A stretch of DNA of 64,000 nucleotides from Neisseria mucosa (GCA_003028315.1 CP028150.1:186001-250000), one strand, 5' to 3'. Shown: positions 25,170 to 34,261, numbered from the stretch's first letter. Made by a program: numbers and translations. The notes: generated by a model from the letters alone, not told the origin.

Positions 25170-25270
25170 AATCCACTATACGATAAAAATTTGATAGAAG
25201 GCTTGAATTAAGGTCGTCTGAAACGTTATGCTTACCGTCTGTATTCCCATTTTTACTCGAAAGCAAAACC

Positions 25271-27874
25271 ATGAGCAAAACCGTCCGTTATCTGAAAGAT
25301 TACCAAACGCCTGCCTACCGCATTCTCGAAACCGACCTGCATTTTGATATTGCCGAACCGCAAACCGTCGTGAAATCCCGTTTGACGGTCGAGCCGCAGA
25401 GGGTGGGGGAGCCGCTGGTGTTGGACGGTTCGGCGAAACTCTTGTCCGTCAAAATCAACGGGGCGGCTGTGGATTATGTGTTGGAAGGCGAGACGCTGAC
25501 GATTGCGGGCGTGCCGTCCGAGCGCTTCACCGTTGAAGTGGAAACCGAAATCCTGCCGGCGGAAAACAAATCGCTGATGGGGCTGTATGCTTCCGGCGGT
25601 AATTTGTTTACCCAATGCGAGCCGGAAGGTTTCCGCAAAATCACGTTCTACATCGACCGTCCGGATGTGATGTCCAAGTTCACGACCACCATCGTCGCGG
25701 ACAAAAAACGCTATCCCGTTTTGCTCTCCAACGGCAACAAAATCGACGGCGGCGAGTTTTCAGACGACCGCCATTGGGTGAAATGGGAAGACCCGTTTGC
25801 CAAACCGAGCTATCTGTTTGCTTTGGTCGCGGGCGATTTGGCGGTCACGGAAGACCGTTTCACCACCATGAGCGGCAGAAACGTCAAAATCGAGTTTTAC
25901 ACCACCGAAGCGGACAAGCCCAAGGTCGGCTTTGCCGTGGAATCGTTGAAAAACGCGATGAAGTGGGACGAAACGCGCTTCGGTTTGGAATACGACTTGG
26001 ATATTTTCATGGTCGTCGCCGTGGGCGATTTCAATATGGGCGCGATGGAAAACAAGGGCTTGAACATCTTTAACACCAAGTTTGTCCTTGCCGACAGCCT
26101 CACCGCCACCGATACCGATTTCGAAGGCATCGAATCCGTGGTCGGACACGAGTATTTCCACAACTGGACGGGCAACCGCGTGACCTGCCGCGATTGGTTC
26201 CAGCTTTCGCTGAAAGAAGGGCTGACCGTGTTCCGCGACCAAGAATTTTCCGGCGACCGCGCCAGCCGCGCCGTGCGCCGCATCGAAAACATCCGCCTTT
26301 TGCGCCAGCACCAGTTCCCCGAAGACGCAGGCCCGACCGCGCATCCGGTGCGTCCCGCCAGCTATGAGGAGATAAACAATTTCTACACCATGACCGTTTA
26401 TGAAAAAGGTGCGGAAGTGGTGCGGATGTATCACACCCTGCTCGGCGAAGAGGGCTTCCAAAAAGGCATGAAGCTCTATTTCCAACGCCACGACGGGCAG
26501 GCCGTTACCTGCGACGATTTCCGCGCGGCGATGGCGGACGCGAACGGCATCAATCTCGACCAGTTCGCCTTGTGGTACAGCCAGGCGGGCACGCCCGTTT
26601 TGGAAGCGGAAGGTCGTCTGAAAAACAATATTTTCGAGTTGACCGTCAAACAAACCGTGCCGTCCACGCCCGATATGGCGGACAAGCAGCCGATGATGAT
26701 TCCGGTCAAAATCGGGCTGCTGAACCGCAACGGCGAAGCAGTGGCATTCGATTATCAGGGCAAACGCGCGACCGAAGCCGTGTTGCTGCTGACCGAAGCC
26801 GAACAGACCTTCCCGCTCGAAGGCGTAACCGAAGCCGTCGTTCCCTCGCTGTTGCGCGGGTTCAGCGCGCCGGTGCATCTGAACTATCCATACAGCGACG
26901 ACGACCTGCTGCTCCTGCTCGCTCATGACAGCGACGCCTTCACGCGCTGGGAAGCCGCACAAACGCTCTACCGCCGCGCCGTCGCCGCCAACCTTGCCGC
27001 GTTTTCAGACGGCGTCGAGTTGCCGAAACACGACAAACTGCTTGCCGCCGTCGAAAAAGTCATTTCAGACGACCTCTTGGACAACGCCTTCAAAGCCCTG
27101 CTTTTGGGCGTACCGTCTGAAGCCGAACTGTGGGACGGCGCAGAAAACATCGACCCGCTGCGCTACCATCAGGCGCGCGAAGCCTTGTTGGATACGCTTG
27201 CCGTCCGCTTTCTACCGAAATGGCACGAATTGAACCGTCAGGCGGCGAAGCAGGAAAACCAAAGCTACGAGTACAGCCCCGAAACCGCCGGCTGGCGCAC
27301 GCTGCGCAACGTCTGCCGCGCCTTCGTCCTGCGCGCCGACCCCGCACACATCGAAACCGTTGCCGAAAAATACGGCGAAATGGCGCAAAACATGACCCAC
27401 GAATGGGGCATCCTGTCCGCCGTCAACGGCAACGAAAGCGATACGCGCAACCGCCTGCTGGTGCAGTTTGCCGACAAGTTTTCAGACGACGCGCTGGTGA
27501 TGGACAAATATTTCGCCCTCGTCGGCTTAAGCCGCCGCAGCGACACCCTGCAACAGGTTCAAACCGCCTTGCAACATCCGAAATTCAGCCTCGAAAACCC
27601 TAACAAAGCCCGTTCGCTCATCGGCAGCTTCAGCCGCAACGTTCCGCATTTCCACGCAGAAGATGGCAGCGGCTACCGCTTCATCGCCGACAAAGTCATC
27701 GAAATCGACCGCTTCAACCCGCAGGTCGCTGCCCGCTTAGTGCAGGCGTTCAACCTCTGCAACAAGCTCGAACCGCACCGCAGAAACTTGGTGAAACAAG
27801 AATTGCAGCGCATTCGGGCGCAGGAAGGATTGTCGAAAGACGTGGGCGAAATCGTCGGCAAGATTTTAGATTGA
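25271..27874 (+). CDS. pepN: Aminopeptidase N (PepN, M1 family)
   Basis: Cytosolic zinc exopeptidase removing N-terminal residues from peptides. The substrate-anchoring GAMEN motif is at 257-261 and the zinc site HEYFH at 293-297, with the third ligand E316 (HExxH-x18-E). The 867-residue length and C-terminal helical domain match proteobacterial PepN. Several DUS cores are coded within it, both AGGTCGTCTGAAA (26610) and the older GCCGTCTGAA core (near 27003). A lone DUS lies upstream at 25210. Confidence 0.95.
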   Translation: MSKTVRYLKDYQTPAYRILETDLHFDIAEPQTVVKSRLTVEPQRVGEPLVLDGSAKLLSVKINGAAVDYVLEGETLTIAGVPSERFTVEVETEILPAENKSLMGLYASGGNLFTQCEPEGFRKITFYIDRPDVMSKFTTTIVADKKRYPVLLSNGNKIDGGEFSDDRHWVKWEDPFAKPSYLFALVAGDLAVTEDRFTTMSGRNVKIEFYTTEADKPKVGFAVESLKNAMKWDETRFGLEYDLDIFMVVAVGDFNMGAMENKGLNIFNTKFVLADSLTATDTDFEGIESVVGHEYFHNWTGNRVTCRDWFQLSLKEGLTVFRDQEFSGDRASRAVRRIENIRLLRQHQFPEDAGPTAHPVRPASYEEINNFYTMTVYEKGAEVVRMYHTLLGEEGFQKGMKLYFQRHDGQAVTCDDFRAAMADANGINLDQFALWYSQAGTPVLEAEGRLKNNIFELTVKQTVPSTPDMADKQPMMIPVKIGLLNRNGEAVAFDYQGKRATEAVLLLTEAEQTFPLEGVTEAVVPSLLRGFSAPVHLNYPYSDDDLLLLLAHDSDAFTRWEAAQTLYRRAVAANLAAFSDGVELPKHDKLLAAVEKVISDDLLDNAFKALLLGVPSEAELWDGAENIDPLRYHQAREALLDTLAVRFLPKWHELNRQAAKQENQSYEYSPETAGWRTLRNVCRAFVLRADPAHIETVAEKYGEMAQNMTHEWGILSAVNGNESDTRNRLLVQFADKFSDDALVMDKYFALVGLSRRSDTLQQVQTALQHPKFSLENPNKARSLIGSFSRNVPHFHAEDGSGYRFIADKVIEIDRFNPQVAARLVQAFNLCNKLEPHRRNLVKQELQRIRAQEGLSKDVGEIVGKILD

Positions 27875-27914
27875 GGCTGTCTGAAATTGTTATGAAAGTT
27901 ATTTTAATGTGATA

Positions 27915-27954
27915 AAAAAGGTCGTCTGAAACTGTCATTTCAGACGACCTTTTT
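27915..27954. terminator. Inverted DUS pair, pepN/lrp bidirectional terminator
   Basis: AAAAAGGTCGTCTGAAA pairs with TTTCAGACGACCTTTTT around an 8-nt loop between convergent genes, with A- and T-runs on either side. Confidence 0.85.
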
Positions 27955-27965
27955 GAAGACTCTGC

Positions 27966-28451
27966 CTATTCCCGTACCAAATGCGAAAGCGGCAGGGAGG
28001 TGGTGGTTTTGATTTCTTTCAATACGAAGCTTGATTGCGCGTCCTGTACGCCGTGGTGGGAAAGGAGTGTATCCAAGACGAAATGGGAAAAAGCATTCAT
28101 ATCGGTGAAAAATGCGTGGAGCAGGTAGTCGGTTTCACCGGTAAGGGCGAAGCAGCTCAATACTTCCGGCCATTCTTTTACCGATTGCGCGAAATCTTCG
28201 CGTGCGTCTTTTGCTTTGCTGATGGAAACGCGGATAAACGCCTGTAAGCCCAAATCGACGGCTGCAGGAGAGAGTAGGGCGGCATAGCGGCGGATGATGC
28301 CCGCGTCTTCCAGTTGTTTGAGGCGGCGTAAGCAGGGCGAGGGGGAGAGGGAGATGCGTTCCGCCAGCTCGACATTGGTCAAACGTCCGTTTTCCTGTAA
28401 AACCTGTAAAATTTTCAAATCGGTTTTATCTAAAGTAATCTGCTGGGTCAT
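27966..28451 (-). CDS. Lrp/AsnC-family transcriptional regulator
   Basis: A 161-residue regulator. The N-terminal HTH is LDKTDLKILQVLQENGRLTNVELAERISLSPSPCLRRLKQLEDAGIIRRY. The C-terminal RAM domain (FALTGETDYLLHAFFTDMNAF) binds amino acids and sets the oligomer. It is divergent from the glycine-cleavage operon. In enterobacteria Lrp regulates gcv, so local control is plausible, but Neisseria has more than one Lrp paralogue and I cannot say which one this is. Confidence 0.88.
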   Translation of the reverse strand: MTQQITLDKTDLKILQVLQENGRLTNVELAERISLSPSPCLRRLKQLEDAGIIRRYAALLSPAAVDLGLQAFIRVSISKAKDAREDFAQSVKEWPEVLSCFALTGETDYLLHAFFTDMNAFSHFVLDTLLSHHGVQDAQSSFVLKEIKTTTSLPLSHLVRE

Positions 28452-28665
28452 TTGCGTTCTTTCTCCGAACCCTTTTGCCGGGTCGGTTGGTTAAGTTGGT
28501 AGCATTATATCCTAAATAAGTTGTTTTTAACATATTATCCTCTAATGACAGGTGATTTGTCGGTATAATCTGTGTTAAATAGTTTATGATTTTGGAGGTT
28601 TTCACAACGGCTTTATTTTAAAGAGACGGCTTGCCCAAACCGCCTTTTCAAGCCATAATCGGGGC

Positions 28666-28901
28666 ATGTGCAGGAGAGAGCTACATCAGGTTACATGTAG
28701 CCGCCGAAGGCGCAGATGCCCTTAAATCGCTCAGGCAACAGGGACTGCACATTGAAATAAAACATCTGGAGAGCGGTGCGATCGCACCCACCGAAGGGGA
28801 GAAGGCCGTCTGAACCACCATTCAGACAACCGCGCAAAGCAGTGAGCAGACTGGTTTGCCATCAAGCGGGTATGCCGAAAATCTCAGGTTCAAGGACAGA
28901 T
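28666..28901 (+). ncRNA. Tandem glycine riboswitch controlling gcvT
   Basis: Two glycine aptamers in series. Aptamer 1 is closed by ATGTGCAG (28666) and CTGCACAT (28745-28752), with the hallmarks GGAGAGAGC, GCCGCCGAAGGCGCA and CTCAGGCAACAGGGAC. Aptamer 2 begins at ATCTGGAGAGCGG (28764), has ACCCACCGAAGGGGAGAAGG and ends CTCAGGTTCAAGGACAGAT (28901). The cooperative pair senses glycine and in this class switches on glycine cleavage. Aptamer 2 carries an extra stem made by a DUS. A short ORF across the region is a coding artefact. The gcvT ATG is 63 nt downstream. The upstream part 28452-28665 is promoter DNA without a gene. Confidence 0.93.
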
Positions 28902-28963
28902 AGGGTCTTCCGCGCTGCTTATGTGCGGACGGCATCTGAACAATAAATCCGGAGAAGCTGAGA

Positions 28964-30064
28964 ATGACTGCCCTGAAAACCACCCCGTTTCACCAAGCCC
29001 ATCAAGATGCAGGCGCAAAGCTGGTCGATTTTGCCGGCTGGGAGTTGCCCATCCATTATGGTTCGCAAATCGCCGAACACGAAGCCGTGCGCACCGACGC
29101 AGGCATGTTCGACGTATCCCACATGCTCGTTACCGACGTCGCCGGAGCGAACGCCAAAGCCTTTTTCCGCAAACTGATTGCCAACGACGTTGCCAAACTC
29201 GCCTTCGTCGGCAAAGCCCTTTATTCAGCGCTGCTCAACGAAAACGGCGGCGTGATTGACGACTTGATTGTTTACCGCACCAACGAAGCCGAAACCCAAT
29301 ACCGCATCGTGTCCAACGGCGCGACCCGCGAAAAAGACACCGCCCAGTTCCACAAAGTCGGACAAGAATTCGGTGTCGCCTTCAACCCGCGCTACGACCT
29401 CGGTATGCTTGCCGTGCAAGGTCCTAAAGCCATTGAAAAACTCCTGACCGTCAAACCCGAATGGGCGGATGTCGTCCACAACCTCAAACCGTTCCAAGGC
29501 GCGGATTTGGGCAACGACTGGTTCGTCGCCCGCACCGGCTACACCGGCGAAGACGGCGTCGAAGTCATCCTGCCCGGCACTGAAGCCGTCGCATTTTTCA
29601 AAGCCCTGCAACAAGCCGGCGTACAGCCCTGCGGCCTCGGCGCGCGCGACACCCTGCGCATGGAAGCCGGCATGAACCTCTACGGCAACGATATGGACGA
29701 CGACACCAGCCCGCTCGAAGCAGGCATGGGCTGGACCGTTGATTTGAAAGACGAAAACCGCGATTTCGTCGGCAAAGCCGCTTTGTTGGCATTGAAAGAA
29801 AAAGGCGTTGCCGTCAAACAAGTCGGTTTGCTGCTCGACAAAGGCGGCATCCTGCGCGCGCATATGGAAGTGTTGACCGACAAAGGCAAAGGCGAAACCA
29901 CCAGCGGCGTATTCTCGCCCAGCCTGAAACAATCCATCGCCATCGCCCGCGTACCGAAAGATTTTGACGGCGATACCGCCAAAGTGCTGATACGCGGCAA
30001 GGAAGTGGACGTGCGCGTATTGAAGCTGCCGTTTGTACGCAACGGACAGAAACAGTTTGATTGA
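28964..30064 (+). CDS. gcvT: Glycine cleavage system T protein (aminomethyltransferase)
   Basis: T protein releases ammonia from the aminomethyl-lipoyl arm of GcvH and passes the one-carbon unit to tetrahydrofolate. At 366 residues it is normal. Motifs: TPFHQAHQDAGAKLVDFAGWELPIHYG, DVSHML, GYTGEDGVEV and RDTLRMEAGMNLYGNDMDD with the folate-site residues. The start has GGAGAAG upstream. It is the first gene after the riboswitch and is followed by gcvH, tag and gcvP. Confidence 0.95.
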   Translation: MTALKTTPFHQAHQDAGAKLVDFAGWELPIHYGSQIAEHEAVRTDAGMFDVSHMLVTDVAGANAKAFFRKLIANDVAKLAFVGKALYSALLNENGGVIDDLIVYRTNEAETQYRIVSNGATREKDTAQFHKVGQEFGVAFNPRYDLGMLAVQGPKAIEKLLTVKPEWADVVHNLKPFQGADLGNDWFVARTGYTGEDGVEVILPGTEAVAFFKALQQAGVQPCGLGARDTLRMEAGMNLYGNDMDDDTSPLEAGMGWTVDLKDENRDFVGKAALLALKEKGVAVKQVGLLLDKGGILRAHMEVLTDKGKGETTSGVFSPSLKQSIAIARVPKDFDGDTAKVLIRGKEVDVRVLKLPFVRNGQKQFD

Positions 30065-30069
30065 TGCGG

Positions 30070-30106
30070 TTTCAGACGACCTTTGTTTGACAGAGGTCGT
30101 CTGAAA
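30070..30106. other. DUS pair in reverse polarity between gcvT and gcvH
   Basis: TTTCAGACGACCT precedes AGGTCGTCTGAAA, the opposite order from the usual terminator pairs and without a T-run. It can fold, but is unlikely to end transcription, which suits its place inside an operon. Confidence 0.6.
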
Positions 30107-30182
30107 GCAAACGTAAAACAGCCTGTCGATCATATCCGAAGGCTTCACTCTTTAAGCCAAAAAACCAATGGAGAATCAAACC

Positions 30183-30569
30183 ATGAGCAACAACATCCCA
30201 GCCGAACTGAAATACGTTGCCAGCCACGAATGGCTGCGCCTTGAAGAAGACGGTACGATTACCGTCGGCATTACCCACCACGCGCAAGAGTTGTTGGGCG
30301 ACATCGTGTTCGTCGAGCTGCCCGAAGTCGGCGCGAACCTTGCCGCCGAAGAACAAGCCGGTGTGGTTGAGTCTGTGAAAGCCGCGTCCGACGTGTACGC
30401 GCCGATTGCAGGCGAAGTCGTCGCCGTCAACGAAGATTTGCCCAGCGCGCCGGAAACCGCCAACAGCGACCCTTACGGCGCAGGCTGGTTTTTCAAAATC
30501 AAACCTGCCAATCCTGCCGACTACGACGGCCTGCTGACCGCCGAACAATACGCGGGCGAAGTGGATTGA
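30183..30569 (+). CDS. gcvH: Glycine cleavage system H protein
   Basis: Lipoyl carrier of the glycine cleavage complex, 128 residues. The lipoylated lysine is in GVVESVKAASDVYAPI. ELKYVASHEWLRLEEDG at the N-terminus and the C-terminal GWFFKIK are typical. I start at the second ATG (30183, MSNNIPAELKY), which has GGAG eight bases upstream; the ATG at 30168 would overlap that site. Confidence 0.95.
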   Translation: MSNNIPAELKYVASHEWLRLEEDGTITVGITHHAQELLGDIVFVELPEVGANLAAEEQAGVVESVKAASDVYAPIAGEVVAVNEDLPSAPETANSDPYGAGWFFKIKPANPADYDGLLTAEQYAGEVD

Positions 30570-30612
30570 TTTTAAAATGGCGCGGCAGGCATATTGCCGC
30601 GTTTTGATTTTG

Positions 30613-30655
30613 AAAGGTCGTCTGAAACCCCGTTTTAGGTTTTCAGACGACCTTT
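30613..30655. terminator. Inverted DUS pair between gcvH and tag
   Basis: AAAGGTCGTCTGAAACC and GGTTTTCAGACGACCTTT form a stem 44 nt after gcvH. If it terminates, tag and gcvP need their own promoters or readthrough. Confidence 0.7.
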
Positions 30656-30676
30656 GTTTCGCTTGACCGATAAAAC

Positions 30677-31228
30677 ATGAATTACTGCGAATTTATTGCC
30701 GCCCTTCCGAGCGATACGGACAATCCGAACAAGCATTACCACGATAAGCAATACGGTTTTCCGATTTCAGACGACAACGAGTTGTTCGGACGGCTGGTGT
30801 TGGAAATCAATCAGGCGGGTTTGAGCTGGACGTTGATGCTGAAGAAACAACAGGCGTTTCGGGCTGCATTTAAAGATTTCGACATCGACGCTGTCGCCGC
30901 ATTCGACGAAGCCGACATCGAACGCCTGCTTGCCGACGCAGGCATCGTCCGCAACCGCCTGAAAATCAATGCCGCCATTTACAACGCACGGCAAATCAAA
31001 AAGTTGCAGCAGGAATACGGCTCGTTCAAACACTGGCTCGATGCGCACCATCCGCTCGATAAAGCCGGGTGGGTGAAGCTCTTTAAAAAACATTTCAAAT
31101 TTGTCGGCGGCGAAATCGTCGGCGAATTTTTAATGAGCACCGGCTACCTGTCCGGTGCGCATATTGAAAGCTGTCCGGTTTATCAAGGAGTTTTAGAATG
31201 CCGCCCGAAATGGACAGAGGTCGTCTGA
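30677..31228 (+). CDS. tag: DNA-3-methyladenine glycosylase I
   Basis: Base-excision repair enzyme removing 3-methyladenine. Family features: YHDKQYGFPISDDNELFGRLVLEINQAGLSWTLMLKKQQAFR, with the catalytic-pocket E near 43 (LEINQAG) and W51, NRLKINAAIYNA, and the C-terminal GYLSGAHIESCPVY. The 183-residue length fits. The final residues EVV and the stop are created by a DUS (GAGGTCGTCTGA). It sits between gcvH and gcvP, an unrelated function inside the cluster. Confidence 0.93.
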   Translation: MNYCEFIAALPSDTDNPNKHYHDKQYGFPISDDNELFGRLVLEINQAGLSWTLMLKKQQAFRAAFKDFDIDAVAAFDEADIERLLADAGIVRNRLKINAAIYNARQIKKLQQEYGSFKHWLDAHHPLDKAGWVKLFKKHFKFVGGEIVGEFLMSTGYLSGAHIESCPVYQGVLECRPKWTEVV

Positions 31229-31288
31229 AAACGGTTTTTTGGTATCACTTACCGTATTTATTTTTAAATAAATGTTTTCAGACGACCT
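31218..31288. other. DUS pair spanning the tag stop codon
   Basis: AGGTCGTCTGAAAAC (31218) and GTTTTCAGACGACCT (ending 31288) with a 41-nt AT-rich loop. The first copy encodes the tag C-terminus and stop. A third, degenerate core (CGTCGTCTGAAAC) follows at 31301. The wide loop makes strong termination doubtful. Confidence 0.6.
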
Positions 31289-31363
31289 CCCGAATCCAAA
31301 CGTCGTCTGAAACATCAAAACACCTGCCCAACGGCAGATTCCTACAACACCGAAGGAGTAGAA

Positions 31364-34216
31364 ATGAAACTATCCGAACTGTTCAACCCCAATGAATTTG
31401 CCGCGCGTCATTTGAGTTTCGGCGACGAGGCTGCGCTTTTGGAGGCGCTCGGCGAGAAGAGTATGGACGAATTTGTCGGCAACACCGTGCCGCAAAGCAT
31501 CCGTATGCCGTCCGAACTCGACCTGCCCGAAGCCCTGACCGAGGCGGACGCATTGGCGAAATTGAAAGGCATTGCGTCGAAAAATGTGATCAACAAGTCC
31601 TATATCGGTTTGGGCTATTACCCGACCCGCGTGCCGAACGTGATTTTGCGCAACGTGTTGGAAAATCCGGGCTGGTACACCGCCTACACGCCGTATCAGG
31701 CGGAAATCGCGCAGGGGCGTTTGGAAGCGCTGTTGAACTTCCAGCAGGTGTGTATCGATTTGACCGGTTTCCCCGTGGCGGGCGCGTCTTTGCTGGACGA
31801 GGCGACCGCCGCCGCCGAAGCGATGGCGATGGCGCACCGCGTGGGCAAGGTGAAATCCGAGCGTTTCTTTGTGGACGAGCGCGTCTATCCGCAGACTTTG
31901 GACGTGATGAAAACCCGCGCCAAATATTTCGGCTTCGAGCTGGTGGTCGGCGATTTTGCCAAAGCGGATGAAGGAGAATACTTCGGCGCGCTGTTCCAAT
32001 ACGTCGGCAAAGACGGCGACGTACAAGACTTGCAAAGCGTTATAGGTCGTCTGAAAACCAAAGGCACGATTGTTGCCGTTGCCGCCGACATCATGAGCTT
32101 GGTTTTGCTGAAATCGCCTGCCGAATTGGGCGCAGACATCGCGTTGGGCAACACGCAACGCTTCGGCGTACCGATGGGCTTTGGCGGGCCGCACGCCGCT
32201 TATTTCGCCTTTAAAGACGAGTTCAAACGCTCCGCCCCGGGCCGCATCATCGGCGTATCCAAAGACGCATCGGGCAAACCCGCGCTGCGCATGGCGTTGT
32301 CCACCCGCGAGCAACACATCCGCCGCGAAAAAGCCACGTCCAATATTTGTACCGCGCAGGCATTGCTGGCGAACTTGGCGGGCATGTACGCCGTCTATCA
32401 CGGCCCCGAAGGTGTGAAACGCATCGCCAACCGCATTCACGCGCTGGCTTCCGCCTTTGCCGACGCGCTGGCTTCAGACGGCCTGAAAGTGGTTCACGAA
32501 GTCTTCTTCGATACCGTCGCCGTTGATTTCGGCAGCAAAGAAAAAGCGGACAAAGCGTTCCAAACCGCTTTAGAGCTGGGCTACAACCTGCGCCGCGTCA
32601 GCGACACCCGAATCGCCGCCGCCTTCCACGAAACATCCGTGCGCGAAGACCTTGCCGTGTTGTACTACGCCTTCACGGGCAACAACACCTTCACGCTTTC
32701 AGACGACGTCAAAGGCCGTCTGAAAACCGAATTCCTGCGTCAGGACAATATCTTGCAACATCCCGTGTTCAACCGTTACCACACCGAACACGAAATGCTG
32801 CGCTACCTGAAAAAGCTCGAAGACCGCGATTTGGCGATGAACCGCAGCATGATTTCGCTGGGAAGCTGCACCATGAAGCTCAACGCCACCGCCGAAATGC
32901 TGCCGATTACTTGGGCGGAGTTCTCCGACATCCACCCCTACGCCCCCGAAGCCCAAACTGTGGGCTACCGCGAACTCTTGACCGACATGGAAAACAGCCT
33001 GAAAGCCATCACCGGCTTTGACGCGATTTCCTTCCAGCCCAACTCCGGCGCGCAGGGCGAATACAGCGGTATGCTCGCCATCCGCCGTTATCAGGAAGCC
33101 CAAGGCGAAGCGCAGCGCAACATCTGCCTGATTCCCAAATCCGCCCACGGCACCAACCCCGCCACCGCCGCCATGCTCGGTTTGAAAGTCGTCGTCGTCG
33201 ATACCGACGAACACGGCAACGTCAATATCGACGATTTGAAAGCCAAAGCCGAACAACACCGCGACGCTTTGTCCGCCATCATGATTACCTATCCGTCCAC
33301 CCACGGCGTGTACGAAGAAGGCATCCGCGACATCTGCCGCATCATCCATGAAAACGGCGGACAGGTTTACATGGACGGCGCCAACCTCAACGCCCAAATC
33401 GGCATCATGCAGCCTGCCGAAGTCGGCGCGGACGTGTTGCACATGAACCTGCACAAAACCTTCTGTATCCCTCACGGCGGCGGCGGCCCGGGCATGGGTC
33501 CCATCGGATTGAAAGCCCACCTCGCCCCGTTTGCCCCAGGCCATACCTTGACCGACACGCACAGCGCCAGTGCCGAGCAAACCGCCGTTGCTGCTGCTGC
33601 CTTCGGTTCCGCGTCCATCCTGCCGATTACTTGGATGTACCTGACCATGATGGGCAAACAAGGCATGGAGCAGGCAACGCGCTGGGCATTGCTCAACGCC
33701 AACTACGTCGCCAAACGCCTGAGCGAAGACTATCCCGTTCTCTACACAGGCAAAAACGGCCGTGTCGCGCACGAATGTATCGTCGATTTGCGTCCGCTCA
33801 AAGCCGAAAGCGGCATCACCGAAACCGACATCGCCAAACGCCTGATGGACTACGGCTTCCACGCCCCGACCGTCTCCTTCCCCGTTGCCGGCACGCTGAT
33901 GATCGAGCCGACCGAAAGCGAGAGCAAAGCCGAACTCGACCGCTTCATCGCCGCCCTGAAACAAATCAAACAGGAAGTGCTGAAAGTCGAACGCGGCGAA
34001 TGGTCGAAAGACGACAACCCGCTGGTCAACGCCCCGCACACCGCCGCCGACGTAACCGGCGAGTGGGCGCATCCGTACTCCCGCGAAGAAGCCGTCTTCC
34101 CGCTGCCCTTCGTGCGCGAAAACAAATTCTGGCCGAGCGTCAACCGCGTGGACGACGTGTACGGCGACCGGAATCTGGTCTGCTCTTGCCCGCCGATGGA
34201 AGCGTATGAAGATTAA
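31364..34216 (+). CDS. gcvP: Glycine dehydrogenase (decarboxylating), P protein
   Basis: PLP enzyme that decarboxylates glycine and loads the aminomethyl group on GcvH. The 950-residue product is the fused two-domain P protein. PLP lysine K698 lies in HMNLHKTFCIPHGGGGPGMGPIG. NKSYIGLGYYPTRVP, SISLGSCTMKLN-like and HGVYEEGIRDIC segments are present. AAGGAG precedes the ATG. The coding sequence contains both mucosa-dialect and GGCC-type DUS, including a coded hairpin at 32697-32725. Confidence 0.96.
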   Translation: MKLSELFNPNEFAARHLSFGDEAALLEALGEKSMDEFVGNTVPQSIRMPSELDLPEALTEADALAKLKGIASKNVINKSYIGLGYYPTRVPNVILRNVLENPGWYTAYTPYQAEIAQGRLEALLNFQQVCIDLTGFPVAGASLLDEATAAAEAMAMAHRVGKVKSERFFVDERVYPQTLDVMKTRAKYFGFELVVGDFAKADEGEYFGALFQYVGKDGDVQDLQSVIGRLKTKGTIVAVAADIMSLVLLKSPAELGADIALGNTQRFGVPMGFGGPHAAYFAFKDEFKRSAPGRIIGVSKDASGKPALRMALSTREQHIRREKATSNICTAQALLANLAGMYAVYHGPEGVKRIANRIHALASAFADALASDGLKVVHEVFFDTVAVDFGSKEKADKAFQTALELGYNLRRVSDTRIAAAFHETSVREDLAVLYYAFTGNNTFTLSDDVKGRLKTEFLRQDNILQHPVFNRYHTEHEMLRYLKKLEDRDLAMNRSMISLGSCTMKLNATAEMLPITWAEFSDIHPYAPEAQTVGYRELLTDMENSLKAITGFDAISFQPNSGAQGEYSGMLAIRRYQEAQGEAQRNICLIPKSAHGTNPATAAMLGLKVVVVDTDEHGNVNIDDLKAKAEQHRDALSAIMITYPSTHGVYEEGIRDICRIIHENGGQVYMDGANLNAQIGIMQPAEVGADVLHMNLHKTFCIPHGGGGPGMGPIGLKAHLAPFAPGHTLTDTHSASAEQTAVAAAAFGSASILPITWMYLTMMGKQGMEQATRWALLNANYVAKRLSEDYPVLYTGKNGRVAHECIVDLRPLKAESGITETDIAKRLMDYGFHAPTVSFPVAGTLMIEPTESESKAELDRFIAALKQIKQEVLKVERGEWSKDDNPLVNAPHTAADVTGEWAHPYSREEAVFPLPFVRENKFWPSVNRVDDVYGDRNLVCSCPPMEAYED
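32697..32725. other. DUS inverted pair inside the gcvP coding sequence
   Basis: TTTCAGACGAC and GGCCGTCTGAAA (part of AGGCCGTCTGAAA) form a hairpin wholly in frame, coding for SDDVKGRLK. A second AGGCCGTCTGAA lies at 32473-32484 on the minus strand. The AGGCC dialect differs from the intergenic AGGTC form. Confidence 0.75.
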
Positions 34217-34230
34217 GGTTTAATATGAAG

Positions 34231-34261
34231 AAAGGTCGTCTGAAAATTTCAGACGACCTTT
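34231..34261. terminator. Inverted DUS pair, gcvP terminator
   Basis: AAAGGTCGTCTGAAA directly abuts TTTCAGACGACCTTT, followed by TGTTTTAAA, 14 nt after the gcvP stop. Confidence 0.85.

Noticed and set aside
28631..28813. 60-codon ORF upstream of gcvT
   Set aside because: It runs through both glycine aptamers and ends in the DUS stem; the conserved RNA motifs explain the sequence.
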